From Gimesia algae (GTDB lineage Bacteria > Planctomycetota > Planctomycetia > Planctomycetales > Planctomycetaceae): a stretch of 64,000 nucleotides of DNA. Positions 50,101-58,952 of the stretch are shown here, one piece after another. Below the pieces are notes generated by a model, which was given only the letters and a program-made list of their open reading frames with translations, made no database searches and had not been told where the DNA came from. The stretch lies in NCBI RefSeq assembly GCF_007746795.1, contig NZ_CP036343.1:2097869-2161868 (forward strand), given 5' to 3'. Position numbers and translations under genes: made by a program. Positions within the stretch are counted from its first letter, which is position 1. Each line of letters starts with the position of its first letter.

Positions 50101-51276
50101 TTTGCCTCATCGGTCATCTTTGATCTCCATTCCCACATGCGCGCGTTTTTCTGCGTACTTCGAAATCACCGCATCCATATGTATTTTCACGAAGGCGAAT
50201 GGGTCTGGCACTCCTTCTCAGCTGAAATATCATCAGGCAAACACCACATCGCAGGTGTGTTCGATGGAACAACGCTGAACACATTTGTTGACGGCAGTAT
50301 TCCTGAAAAGGTAACAAAGAACCCGGCACAGCGCGTAGCGCGATTTTTAAGATCGACCTTTCGGATCGGTTCCGGTTCGACTTATGAGAATTCGCAGCAC
50401 CGTGGATTTCAGGGAAATGTTTCCCAATTTCGGATCAGTGAACAGGAGGTTTATCACAACGAATTCCAGCCTCCCCCCCTGCTCACAAAACGTTATTCGA
50501 CAGTCGTTTTATATCGATTTGAAGAAGGGAAAGGAAAAGTCCTGCATGACCTCAGCGGTATGTTTAATCATGCAAGAATTTCGGGAGCCGAATGGTCCGT
50601 CAATTTGCAACCCGACAAACAACTTACCAGTCGGGGAGTTCAATTTGATGGCGACGACTGGATCGAAGCGAAATTTCCTGATCAATCTACAGATAATTTC
50701 ACGATTGAAGCCTGGGTCTCACCTGAAACAAAAAAGAAACTCGCTCATCAGCTGATCTTTCAGCTCGGCAATCTCAGCCTGAAATATCATGTCAATAACG
50801 GCGAATACTGGACCTGGTCTCTGCTGGACCCACACTCCCAGGAAATCCCTGTCTCCGCAGTTTCCAGCAAGGATATCGCCCTGAATCATCCTGTGCATAT
50901 CGCGTGTCACTGGAATGGTCCATCGTGGAGAATGTTTGTAAATGGACTGCCCTGCCGCACGCTTCGGATGCGTGGCGTGCAGAAGGAACGCCTGGCAGAA
51001 ATCATCAGTACAAGCCTTAATAATAAATTACTGATTGGCGGCACTTCCCCCACAGAAAACGTTCAGTCCCATTGCTTTGAAGGTAAAATCCATGCTTTTA
51101 GAATATCCGGTGTGGAACGCTATAGAAATTCGTTTACACCTCAGAATAGATTTGCAGTCGATCAAGAGACACTTCTCCTCTACCGCTTTGATGGAAATAC
51201 GGATGAAACAGTACAAGACTCATCCGGCAATAGTTTTCATGGAATTCTGCATGGCGCTAACGGGCTCCTCCAATGA
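47146..51276 (+). CDS. giant Ser/Thr kinase with anti-sigma-like zinc motif, LamG and FGE-sulfatase domains
   Basis: A 1376-residue protein with a GTG start preceded by GAGGA. Residues 9-41 (Cys9, then H34-x3-C38-x2-C41) match the ZAS anti-sigma zinc motif. The kinase domain covers about 70-335: GSGGMGRVFKG, VAVKLIN, HRDIHPGN, DFGLAFEEG and the APEQ segment. One membrane helix (about 349-369) separates it from the outside part: LamG 1 (about 399-600), a formylglycine-generating-enzyme-like domain (about 666-932, LIPPGEFMLGT ... MHGNVSEWCQD ... GFRVCAK), then LamG 2 and 3 (about 944-1142 and 1163-1375). External glycan or sulfated-polymer sensing could modulate the upstream sigma factor. The FGE unit may only bind. 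Confidence 0.92.
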   Translation: MVESNSSICPNLMEISDYSLGKLDFTQIETLSSHFNICEVCRDKLERLDDEPDELINRLRVPPLSIGQISLEYEIGSGGMGRVFKGYDARLIRPVAVKLINTERQKEWKDLAERFEREVQILARVESPFVVKALFAGEENGFTYFVQEYVDGKNLKERMDELRFSMPARASASIVYQVASGLTAVHKLGIVHRDIHPGNLLLNTRGFVQIADFGLAFEEGRSDGSELTSMRQGFGQVNYVAPEQWNSARNATSSSDIYSLGCIWFFLITGLPLNRNPKTLEIIHPSSQFQMISRADRKLLISMLHQNPQLRPTAENVVAALKSRVGTVNSVEDILKKQSDHAPAKWKRTALFSSATLIALCFLLYLVLLPGENNISQDVRPTASTVGPPLPESNPVPQDPFALRFDGVDDFVETPFVYDDGDPVTFEVWLTPDCVKEPRSMEIVSNAETAGIALKLYEGTRPQFLFHQGTTYAAHNRAKPISCGSLIHLAGVYDGISICVYVNGKKQGLSFPVRQRHRQSPIPIHLGANPDPALIGRTIAEKSRCFAGLLHQCRFSKGAIYQADFAPEKLLSSTDSTILLYHFNTDTGEIAKDKSGNEHDGKIVGATWEKYDPLDIPEKKEQYQWHAERPDPVLVNDSPARIQELQRAWAEHLKLPAQIAVPVGENVNIDLVLIPPGEFMLGTLEETLQKPDPPSIPDGPNPRKLTADLPQQLARITSPYYLSKTEISRKQFRNFVSQTRYTTDAEIDRSGGSDFKSTQNNSQITWASDLDGALSEDHPVANLSWYDANNYCGWLTRNQSRFVFSLPAEAQWEYACRAGTTSNWYTSAESELSKYAWFQSTTTHPCGQLQPNAFGLLDMHGNVSEWCQDYFSDKDSFSNSVNNPSEPNTGVHRIIRGGSAGGEAEHCRSAAREGLKPILRDALTGFRVCAKIRSLTADVEKRDQFSLHFNGTDDYAEATYEYRNPAAPLTIECWVNIPEATIKDQFASSVIFDLHSHMRAFFCVLRNHRIHMYFHEGEWVWHSFSAEISSGKHHIAGVFDGTTLNTFVDGSIPEKVTKNPAQRVARFLRSTFRIGSGSTYENSQHRGFQGNVSQFRISEQEVYHNEFQPPPLLTKRYSTVVLYRFEEGKGKVLHDLSGMFNHARISGAEWSVNLQPDKQLTSRGVQFDGDDWIEAKFPDQSTDNFTIEAWVSPETKKKLAHQLIFQLGNLSLKYHVNNGEYWTWSLLDPHSQEIPVSAVSSKDIALNHPVHIACHWNGPSWRMFVNGLPCRTLRMRGVQKERLAEIISTSLNNKLLIGGTSPTENVQSHCFEGKIHAFRISGVERYRNSFTPQNRFAVDQETLLLYRFDGNTDETVQDSSGNSFHGILHGANGLLQ

Positions 51277-51309
51277 GCGTTTGCCCGCCAATCAGAGTGG
51301 TTATGTTTT

Positions 51310-51338
51310 TTCAGGCCATCATTCCTGAAGCGTTTTTT
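51310..51338 (+). terminator. possible terminator after the giant kinase gene
   Basis: TTCAGG (51310-51315) pairs with CCTGAA (51324-51329) around an 8-base loop, followed by GCG and six T. The stem is short. It lies 33 bp after the stop codon. Confidence 0.4.
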
Positions 51339-51413
51339 CCTGAAATTAAACTTTTTTAAACAGCATGACGATCTGGTAGAATCACATTCAATATTTTGAA
51401 TATATAAAGTAAA

Positions 51414-51848
51414 ATGCAGATTTGTGACACTTTATTCTCGATTCTTCTTGAGACGTTTTCCAGTCTGGATACATTCATGGTAGATCAATTTGAAATTTTT
51501 AAAGTGGAACTGTGTGGTCCCAACCTGATTGTCATTCCTCAGGGATCCACACTTCATTTTTTATACAGCAACGTTCAGATCGAATCGAACAAGGTATTAA
51601 AACTCCTCAGTTCGCCGGAATTAAAGAATGTCATTGTCGATCTTTTCAAAGTCAATCATTTGGATTCCATCATTATCAGTTCGCTCATTCGTCTTCTGCA
51701 ACATGCAAGGCAGACCGGAGGACAGGCCGTCTTCTGCAATGCCTGCGAAAATATGCAGGACCTGCTCCGATGCATTAAAGTAGGATCCTATTGGCCTCTG
51801 TTCGAGTCACGCGAGGCTGCAATCCAAGGCGTCTCCTCTCTGTCATAA
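51414..51848 (+). CDS. STAS-domain (anti-sigma-factor-antagonist-like) protein
   Basis: A 144-residue protein; the start could also be MVDQFEIF at 51477, which removes a non-conserved front. The STAS fold is seen in KNVIVDLFKVNHLDSIIISSLIRLLQHARQTGG followed by VFCNACENMQDLLRCIKVG. The usual phosphorylation site D-S-S/T-G reads DSIIIS here, so the serine of the loop is kept but the context is unusual. It lies 137 bp behind the ECF-kinase pair on the same strand and may be part of that signalling chain. Confidence 0.72.
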   Translation: MQICDTLFSILLETFSSLDTFMVDQFEIFKVELCGPNLIVIPQGSTLHFLYSNVQIESNKVLKLLSSPELKNVIVDLFKVNHLDSIIISSLIRLLQHARQTGGQAVFCNACENMQDLLRCIKVGSYWPLFESREAAIQGVSSLS

Positions 51849-52146
51849 ATCAACGTACCGATAAACGGCAAAAGAACAGTACTTTCCGTCGCTGATAATT
51901 TTTTCTACTCGGTTCATCTTGCCGGAATTCAACTGTCCTCACCACAAAAGAAACAGTTCTAAACTGGGTTCTTTTCAGACTGCAGACCGAACTTTCCGAC
52001 CTGCCCCCGGATGCAGCGATCAGGCACGCCAACAACCACATGCAGTGAAGCGGCCTGAACCTTCCCTGTAAAATGAAAATCGGGTACCTTGGTGATCAAC
52101 AGGATCTTTGTGATCCCCAGGCCATTAACAACAGGAGTGACTACTG
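51849..52146. other. intergenic region between STAS and SMP-30-like genes
   Basis: No gene is visible. CAGTT (51954-51958) and AACTG (51962-51966) form a small hairpin with further partial pairing and a T-run at 51971-51975, which is a weak terminator candidate for the STAS gene. Confidence 0.35.
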
Positions 52147-53082
52147 ATGAAAGCGTTCTTTGTATTGACCCTCGCCGCGATGTCCCTGATGAGCAACATC
52201 GCTCTCGCACAGAAATCTTCGACGAAACCGTTTCAGGCGGGAAAACCACTGGGAGCCGTCAACGAAGCCGGCAAGTTCGTTCCCCTCTCGGACAACGTAA
52301 AAGTCTATGGCAGTTTCCGTTTTGCTGAAAGCTGTGTTTACGATGCGACCCGCGATCTGATTGTCGTCATGAATGCCGGAGTACCGCAAACCCAGGAGGA
52401 AAATGATGGCTACGTCTCACTGTTGAACCCGGACGGATCTGTTCACACTACGAAATGGATTGGCGCGACGCGCGACGGACTAACGCTCAACCATCCGCTC
52501 GGCAGCGCGATTCATAACGGGACCCTGTATACCGCTGACATCAACGTGGTCCGCACGTTTGATCTCGCAACCGGCAAGCCGGGCAAAGCCTACCCGGTAG
52601 AAGGTTCCACATTTCTGAACGGCATCGCCGTCAATAAGGAAGGAACCATCTTTGTTTCCAATTCGCGTCCCGAGTTCCGCGTCTATCAAATCACGGCCGA
52701 CGGCAAAGTTTCGCTCTTTGTAGACGGTGATCCGCTCAACATCCCCAACGGCGTCGCCATTGATGCGGACGGGAACGTCGTGGTCGTGAACGTCGGTAAC
52801 AACGATGTGATGACCTTCGATCCTGCCAGTGGAAAACTGATCCGCACCGAACATGCCGCCGAAGGGGGCAACGATGGACTGGTGATTCTCCCGGATGGAA
52901 CAAAGTATGTCAGCAGTGTCCGATTCGGGAGCGTTTCCAAGATCAGCCCCGGTAAACCCGCCGAGGTCATTGCCTCGGGAATCCCCAGCGCCGCTTCGAT
53001 GGGATACGATTCAAAACACAAGCAGTTGATCATTCCGATGAATAACAATAACGCCGTGGCGTTTCTCAAGCTGAAGGACTAA
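52147..53082 (+). CDS. secreted SMP-30/gluconolactonase-like beta-propeller protein
   Basis: A 311-residue protein with a signal peptide ending near ALAQ (residue 22). The propeller has FAESCVYDATRDLIVVMN, FLNGIAVNKEGTIFVSNS, IPNGVAIDADGNVVVVNVGNNDVMTFDPASGKL and NDGLVILPDGTKYVSSV, matching the NHL/SMP-30 repeat with the N-G and D-G-N turns that carry metal in lactonases. It may hydrolyse lactones or only bind. It stands alone on the plus strand and converges with the gene at 53146. Confidence 0.82.
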   Translation: MKAFFVLTLAAMSLMSNIALAQKSSTKPFQAGKPLGAVNEAGKFVPLSDNVKVYGSFRFAESCVYDATRDLIVVMNAGVPQTQEENDGYVSLLNPDGSVHTTKWIGATRDGLTLNHPLGSAIHNGTLYTADINVVRTFDLATGKPGKAYPVEGSTFLNGIAVNKEGTIFVSNSRPEFRVYQITADGKVSLFVDGDPLNIPNGVAIDADGNVVVVNVGNNDVMTFDPASGKLIRTEHAAEGGNDGLVILPDGTKYVSSVRFGSVSKISPGKPAEVIASGIPSAASMGYDSKHKQLIIPMNNNNAVAFLKLKD

Positions 53083-53105
53083 GCCAGCAAACCGTGATTT
53101 AAAAC

Positions 53106-53147
53106 AAAGATGTCAGGTCGAATTAATTAATGGACCTGGCATCTTTT
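53106..53147. terminator. bidirectional terminator, REP-like
   Basis: AAAGATGTCAGGTC (53106-53119) pairs with GACCTGGCATCTTT (53133-53146) with a single wobble, around an AT-rich 13-base loop, with A- and T-runs outside. It lies between convergent genes ending at 53082 and 53146. The arms match the AAGGTGTCAGG family seen near the RAYT. Confidence 0.75.
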
Positions 53148-54198
53148 ACTTTTCTTCAGGTTTTACTTTTCTTTTTTTCGAAATCAAACTAGCGTAAATA
53201 TTCGAAGTAAATGCACGCGACCACGGAGGCTTATTTGTCACTGGCCAGACTGGTTTCTTATCTTTAGATTCGTTTGGAGTTAAGTCAATGTATCCCGTTT
53301 CATAGGCTCTCATCGTCCATTCCTCACCGATTAACGACGAAGGTCTTTGATAATCTAAATATGCATCAAAATACTCTTTTCCCGCGGAGATTGGCAATTT
53401 TTTTGTTGTGACGTGTAATTGACCTTTGTGCAAAACAATTGGCTTATCGAGCTTCACTCCATCGACGTTTGTGATCGAAAATAGGGGAGGCTCTCCCTCC
53501 ACTTTATCTGCGACCCATGTTCCCTTGATTTGCATTACCGTGGCGAGCGGCTTCCCAAGTCTGCCAATCAGAGTGACGGAGCTTCCAATCTTGCTCGCAT
53601 CAATCTGGCACGCTTTCTCAGACGCCTGATCAACTTGCTTTACACTTTCATCATTCGAAATCACCACACCAACAAGTTCTGAAGTAAATGGACGAGACCA
53701 GACTGGCATTGCGGGGTGAACCTCTTCCTGTGGATTGAAGTCGCTGTGGGTTAGACTAATGTATCCCGTTTCGTAGGCAATCATCGTCCATTTCTCACCG
53801 ATTAATGACGAATACGAATAGTTTGGATCATAATCTGAAAATGCATTAAAAGATTTGAGGTCCTCAAACTTGGCAGCTGGTCGCCTGACTGAGGTCCCTT
53901 TGGTTGTGGCCTGTATCTGATCTTTATAGAAGATAACGGGCATAGTGAGCTTTACTCCATCGACGTTTGTGATCGAAAATAGTGGAGGCTCTCCCACCGG
54001 TTCGTCTGCTACCCATGTCCCCTTGATTTGCATTTTCGTGCCGAGCGGCTTCCCAAGTCTGCCAATCAGAGTGACGGAGCTTCCAATCTTGCTCACATCG
54101 ATCTGGGACGGTGTGTCAGTTGCCTGACTGATGACTGCAAATGAATGTTGAAACAGAAGACACACCAGGATGAGCTTAATGGAAGATTGCATTGACAA
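53146..54198 (-). CDS. secreted hypothetical protein made of two tandem repeats
   Basis: A 350-residue protein with a signal peptide (cleavage near SQAT, residue 27). Two units of about 165 residues repeat: DVSKIGSSVTLIGRLGKPLG and DASKIGSSVTLIGRLGKPLA, each followed by MQIKGTWVAD, EPPLFSITNVDGVKL and EKWTM/EEWTM with YETGYI. The DNA is identical over 52 bases (53545-53596 and 54043-54094), offset 498 bp, so the duplication is recent. The fold looks like a small beta barrel (OB or SH3 type). Function unknown. Confidence 0.7.
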   Translation of the reverse strand: MSMQSSIKLILVCLLFQHSFAVISQATDTPSQIDVSKIGSSVTLIGRLGKPLGTKMQIKGTWVADEPVGEPPLFSITNVDGVKLTMPVIFYKDQIQATTKGTSVRRPAAKFEDLKSFNAFSDYDPNYSYSSLIGEKWTMIAYETGYISLTHSDFNPQEEVHPAMPVWSRPFTSELVGVVISNDESVKQVDQASEKACQIDASKIGSSVTLIGRLGKPLATVMQIKGTWVADKVEGEPPLFSITNVDGVKLDKPIVLHKGQLHVTTKKLPISAGKEYFDAYLDYQRPSSLIGEEWTMRAYETGYIDLTPNESKDKKPVWPVTNKPPWSRAFTSNIYASLISKKRKVKPEEK

Positions 54199-54365
54199 GC
54201 GTCCTTATTTTGTGAGAAGGCGATTTAAAAGATCTCAAACCTTTATTGTGTGAAAGAGAGCAGATCCCGATAGTGGTTTAGAAATCGGTAAGCCCGAAGA
54301 GTATTAAAAGTATCAGTTCTAATATATTATCGTTTTACTTCTTCATAATATTACCAGTCACAGTC

Positions 54366-55616
54366 TTAAATCGCATACCGCTTGACGATTTCTTCGTTCA
54401 CTTCGATGCCGAGTCCGGGTCGGGTGGGAACGTTCACAAACCCCTCCTTTAACTGGAATGGTTCTTTGACGATCTCAGTCCGCCAGGGATTCTCCGACTG
54501 ATCCAGTTCCAGCATGGGGGTATCGGTGGGAAAGCCCCAGTGGGGATCAGGCATCAGTGACAGTGTCTGCACGGTCGCCGCGATCAGAATCGCTCCTCCC
54601 CAGCAATGCGGGATACAACGGATTCCTGACAGCGCCGCCAGTTCAGAGATAAACAGGGCTTCGCCGATCCCGCCGCACAGACTGACGTCCGGCTGGATGA
54701 TGTGCATGCACTGCCGGTCGATCAGTTCTTTAGCGCTGCCCCGCGAATCAACGCCTTCACCGGCCGCCAGAGGCAGAGGGAGCTTGCGTCTCAGTTCTTC
54801 GTAACCGGCATAGTGGGGAGATTGCGGCAGGGGCTCTTCAAAATATTCAAAATTCAGATCGTGCAGTACCTCTCCCATCTGCAGTGCCGACGAAAGCGTA
54901 TAAGCGGCGTTTCCGTCCGCCATTAATTTGATATCAAGCCCGACTGCTTCACGAACTGCAGCAGCGACCGCCGCCTCGCGAAACACCGGATAACGACCGA
55001 TTCGCATCTTCAAAGCCTTGAACCCCTGCTTTACCAGTTGTTCCGCTTCGCGAGGATACTGTTCTTCCGGCTGTTCATCTTCCAGGTAGTTCATCGCCGA
55101 GGCATACGCGGGAACGCGGTCGCGGAGTCTGCCGCCAAACAATTCTGCGACCGACAGATTCAATGCCTGTCCGCGGACATCGTTGATCGCCATATCCAGC
55201 GCGGCCACCGCCAGCGCATTGCCGAAATTCGGTCCCCACATCATCCGCCACAATTTTCGTTGTTCCAGCGGATTCTGACCGATCAGCCGTGGTCCGATTT
55301 GATCGTCGATCGTCCCGCGGGCACCTCCGACCGGAGCCGTTTCCCCCCAACCGATCAACCCGGCGTCAGTCTCAATTTTGACTAACAGCGTCTTCCGGAA
55401 TTGATCGAGGGGAACCGAAACTGAAACGCCAAAAGGACGCTTCAGTTTATGTTGCAGGAGATAGGTTTTGACGCCGGTAATCTTCAGTTTCGGCGGGTCT
55501 GCCTGCGGTTCCGGTTCAGCAGATCGCAAGACAGCCGGCCCCCCGGCAAGACAACCGGCCGCCAGCAGCGCCCCCTTCTGCAGCAACTCCCGCCGATTCG
55601 TATGCGTTACGGACAT
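54366..55616 (-). CDS. Tat-exported enolase-superfamily (mandelate racemase-like) enzyme
   Basis: A 416-residue protein. The start MSVTHTNRRELLQKG is chosen since AAGGAG precedes its ATG; an upstream GTG is the track alternative. The Tat signal has the twin-arginine pair RR and a hydrophobic stretch ending near AEPEPQ. Catalytic-site features are KALKMRIG (KxK), LMADGN, FEEPL and AGEG for the three metal-binding acidic residues, and HCWGG near the end. The family covers sugar-acid dehydratases, racemases and muconate enzymes. The substrate is not assignable. Confidence 0.88.
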   Translation of the reverse strand: MSVTHTNRRELLQKGALLAAGCLAGGPAVLRSAEPEPQADPPKLKITGVKTYLLQHKLKRPFGVSVSVPLDQFRKTLLVKIETDAGLIGWGETAPVGGARGTIDDQIGPRLIGQNPLEQRKLWRMMWGPNFGNALAVAALDMAINDVRGQALNLSVAELFGGRLRDRVPAYASAMNYLEDEQPEEQYPREAEQLVKQGFKALKMRIGRYPVFREAAVAAAVREAVGLDIKLMADGNAAYTLSSALQMGEVLHDLNFEYFEEPLPQSPHYAGYEELRRKLPLPLAAGEGVDSRGSAKELIDRQCMHIIQPDVSLCGGIGEALFISELAALSGIRCIPHCWGGAILIAATVQTLSLMPDPHWGFPTDTPMLELDQSENPWRTEIVKEPFQLKEGFVNVPTRPGLGIEVNEEIVKRYAI

Positions 55617-56002
55617 CACAAAACTCCTTATTGGCTGACTCACTCATTAACTGGCGTGCAGTGAAATCTACCGACGTCGACTGTGACCAGCGGGCATGCA
55701 TCTGGAAGCGATCAGATACAGATTAAGAATGAAAGCAATTCTAACAAAGGCACACCGCCGTAAGCCAGCACCGTATGAATTTCATTGCAGAGAAGATTAA
55801 AGGTGTCGGGTCCATTAAGTATTAGATCTGACCAACTCCGTAAAAACGTCGTGTTTTTCAACATCATGATGTGATGAGACTAAACTCTTCTGAACCAACT
55901 CATCAAAAAGTGTTGATATTTCTGAGCATTCCCCTTATCGTGTATAAACCATGGTTTAAATGATATTTTCTCGGAACGACGTCCCTCCAGGAAACTTGCC
56001 TT
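55617..56002. other. intergenic region with a REP-like half unit
   Basis: The gap between the divergent enolase and DUF1501 genes. At 55799-55818 the sequence AAAGGTGTCGGGTCC and the following CATTAA closely match the minus-strand reading of 53131-53147, so it is a solitary arm of the same REP-like family. Otherwise AT-rich, with no gene. Confidence 0.45.
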
Positions 56003-57358
56003 ATGCTGACCATTGAGAGTGGCAAACAACACCGTTTTTGTGATGGCATCTCCCGGCGGAATTTCCTGCAGATCGGTTCTCTGGCAATGGGAGGACTTTC
56101 GCTGCCCCAAATTCTGCGGGCGCAGGATCTCTCGGGCAAACGGGACTCTCATAAATCCGTCATCATGATTTTTCTCTCGGGTGGTCCTCCACACCAGGAC
56201 TGGTTTGATCTCAAACCCGAAGCTCCCGCCGAAATTCGTGGCCCGCGTGTGCCCATCGCCACCAACGTTCCAGGCCTTGAAGTTTGCGAATTGATGCCGC
56301 AGTTAGCCAACATGGCCGACAAGTTTTCCTTTATTCGTTCCATTGTCGGAGCGGAGGGGCGACACGCTTCGTTCCAGTGTATGACAGGCAGAAAAACCAG
56401 TCGTCAACCACAGGGAGGCTGGCCGTCGCTGGGAGCAACAGTGTCGAAACTCCAGGGAGGAAGCGATCCAGCCGTTCCTCCGTTTGTCGGATTATCGCCG
56501 AAGATGCGCCACTACCCCTGGGCGGATGCAGGGCAACCCGGGTTTCTGGGGGTCGCGCATGCTCCCTTCAAGCCGAGCGCAGAAGGCAAACAAGATATGA
56601 TCTTGAACGCGGTGAATGCAGAGCGACTGGATGATCGCAAATCACTGTTGGCCTCGCTCGATAGTATGCGTCGGCAGGCAGAAGTGATTGAAGAGATGCA
56701 GGGCATCGATGCGTACACAAAACAGGCATTTGGTATTCTGACTTCGAGCAAACTGGCTCAGGCGCTGGACCTTTCAAAAGAAGATCCGAAGTTGCGCGAC
56801 CGTTATGGTCGTGGCTCAACAAAACCGGCCGGTTACGGAGACGCAGGACCTTTATTGAACGATTATTTTCTGATGGCCCGACGCCTGGTTGAAGTCGGAG
56901 TCCGTTGCGTCACACTGGCCTACGGTCGCTGGGACTGGCACGGCAAACCGCACGGTACCATCTTCGAACATGAAGAAGAACATTTTCCGATGCTCGACCA
57001 GGGACTGACTGCTTTGATGGAGGATCTGCAGAACCGGGGAATGGATAAGGATGTTTCTATAGTCGTGTGGGGAGAATTTGGCCGTACGCCACGAATCAGC
57101 CCCAAAGTCGGTCGGGATCATTGGCCGAAAGTTTCCTGTGCCATGCTGGCCGGGGGTGGAATGCAAACCGGACAGGTGATTGGTTCCACGAACCGTTTCG
57201 CTGAACATGTCGAGAGTCGACCGGTCGGTTTTAATGAGGTCTTCGCCACCCTGTATCACAATCTGGGAATTGACGTGAATTCAGCAACGGTGACCGATCT
57301 GTCCGGACGTCCCATGTATCTTGTCGATGAAGGACAACCAATTCGGGAGCTGATTTAA
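56003..57358 (+). CDS. DUF1501 Tat-exported protein (sulfatase-fold family)
   Basis: A 451-residue member of a family greatly expanded in planctomycetes. The N-terminus has [15 protein letters not shown], a twin-arginine signal. Conserved blocks include [65 protein letters not shown] and [22 protein letters not shown]. The fold is related to alkaline-phosphatase-like hydrolases. These genes usually sit next to DUF1549/DUF1553 cytochrome-like genes, which are absent here. Function unknown. Confidence 0.9.
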   Translation: MLTIESGKQHRFCDGISRRNFLQIGSLAMGGLSLPQILRAQDLSGKRDSHKSVIMIFLSGGPPHQDWFDLKPEAPAEIRGPRVPIATNVPGLEVCELMPQLANMADKFSFIRSIVGAEGRHASFQCMTGRKTSRQPQGGWPSLGATVSKLQGGSDPAVPPFVGLSPKMRHYPWADAGQPGFLGVAHAPFKPSAEGKQDMILNAVNAERLDDRKSLLASLDSMRRQAEVIEEMQGIDAYTKQAFGILTSSKLAQALDLSKEDPKLRDRYGRGSTKPAGYGDAGPLLNDYFLMARRLVEVGVRCVTLAYGRWDWHGKPHGTIFEHEEEHFPMLDQGLTALMEDLQNRGMDKDVSIVVWGEFGRTPRISPKVGRDHWPKVSCAMLAGGGMQTGQVIGSTNRFAEHVESRPVGFNEVFATLYHNLGIDVNSATVTDLSGRPMYLVDEGQPIRELI

Positions 57359-57590
57359 AAGGTTTCCGTTTTTCGGATTATAGGCCAGTATTGAAGAATC
57401 GAACGGGCATTCTCTATGGGAATTGCTTTATAATATCTAACTTGAAGGCGGGAGTGATCTGTACCTGATCCGATTTCATTCTCAGCTTGCCGAAGAGAAA
57501 AATCCTGAGACCGGGAAAATTATATCCTCCCCCTGCGCCAGAAGATGGCTGATTCCCCCCTACTTTTTATCATGAAATGAAACCTGAACC

Positions 57591-58952
57591 ATGCACCTGA
57601 TATACCGAAAGCTTTGTATTGCTTTGCTGCTGACCACCAGTCTGACTTTTATCACTCCTGCCGCTGAAGGCCAGTCTGCTGCGAAATCAAATCTACGGGC
57701 AGGCGTAGCCAAAGTTGACATTACCCCTGCAGAAGTCAATCAGTTAGAAGTCGTCGGCCATCGGCGCAAAGTCACAGGCGTGCGTGATCCCCTGCGAGCG
57801 GGCGTGCTCGTACTGGATGACGGTCAGACCAAAGTAGCAATCGTCACCCTGGACCTGATTGGCGCATATACGGAAATCGTGAAGCCGGCCCGAGCGCAGA
57901 TCGAAAAAGAAACGGGCATCCCGGCAGCCAACATCATGGTGGCGGCATCACACAATCACTCCGGACCCGGTTTCGATGCCAATTCCAGCTGGGGAAAAGA
58001 ACTGATTGCCAAGCTCGGCTCTGCCGCAAAGCAAGCGGCGTCGAAAATGACTCCCGTCACAGTCGGCTACGGCGAAGACAAGATCGGATTCAGTATTAAT
58101 CGTCGCAAGGTCATCAATGGTCGGGCCGTGGTACGACTCAATGAAGAAGGACCCAATGATCCCCGCGTGAAAGTCCTGCGTTTTGACGACGGGAAATCGC
58201 TGACACCTGTCGCGGTTCTGATGCATGCCGTCTGTCATCCCTGTTTTTTCACCTGGGGCGACAAAGGCTCGCTGCCTTATCCCAACGGTTTTCCCAAAAT
58301 GAGCGCCGATTTTCCCGGCGAAGCCCAGTCGTTTGTGGAAATGTGCTACGGAGATCAAACCAGTTCTCTGTTTCTGCAGGGTTGTGCGGGTGACATTCGT
58401 CCGAATCTGCCCGGCTATCCCTATCGCTGTGCTGATGAAGCCGATATCCAGTGGGCCGGACGGGATCTGGGCAGTGCTGTCGTCCGCACACTGGCACACA
58501 GCATGACCCGCGAAGCGCTTGCCGAACGTGCCGAATACTATCCTATTCGCGTCGCTAACACAGTCGTCTCATTACCCGGCAAAGAAGGCCGTATTGAAGC
58601 AGAACTGCAGGCGATGAAGATTGGCCCCTATCTCCTGTTAACCATGCCCGGTGAGCCGATGGTCGAATACGGATTGAAACTGGAGAATGACATTGCCGAC
58701 CGCGCCACCCCCATCATTATAGGTTACGCCAACGGACACGTCGGCTACATCGCCACGACCGATTCCTATAGCGTCGGCGGCTACGAACCAAACACCTCTA
58801 AACTGCTACCGGAGGCAGAACCGATTATTCTCACTGAGCTGAGCCTGCTTGCGGACCGTGTCATCGGCGATGTCTTCGAATCGTTCTCCAAACACCCCAA
58901 AGATATCAAAAAACGAGAGCAGGCAGAGAAAATCCGTGCCGGGAAGCAGTAA
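57591..58952 (+). CDS. secreted neutral/alkaline ceramidase-like protein
   Basis: A 453-residue protein with a signal peptide (residues 1-27, cleavage near AEGQ). The mature part begins RAGVAKVDITPAE, the hallmark of the neutral ceramidase N-terminal domain, and holds GVRDPLRAGVLVLDDG, VAASHNHSGPGFD (metal-binding histidines) and HAVCHPCFF. The full-length ceramidase C-terminal domain is missing, as in many bacterial relatives, so hydrolysis of an amide in another lipid or glycan is equally possible. A strong terminator follows at 58984-59020. Confidence 0.83.
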   Translation: MHLIYRKLCIALLLTTSLTFITPAAEGQSAAKSNLRAGVAKVDITPAEVNQLEVVGHRRKVTGVRDPLRAGVLVLDDGQTKVAIVTLDLIGAYTEIVKPARAQIEKETGIPAANIMVAASHNHSGPGFDANSSWGKELIAKLGSAAKQAASKMTPVTVGYGEDKIGFSINRRKVINGRAVVRLNEEGPNDPRVKVLRFDDGKSLTPVAVLMHAVCHPCFFTWGDKGSLPYPNGFPKMSADFPGEAQSFVEMCYGDQTSSLFLQGCAGDIRPNLPGYPYRCADEADIQWAGRDLGSAVVRTLAHSMTREALAERAEYYPIRVANTVVSLPGKEGRIEAELQAMKIGPYLLLTMPGEPMVEYGLKLENDIADRATPIIIGYANGHVGYIATTDSYSVGGYEPNTSKLLPEAEPIILTELSLLADRVIGDVFESFSKHPKDIKKREQAEKIRAGKQ

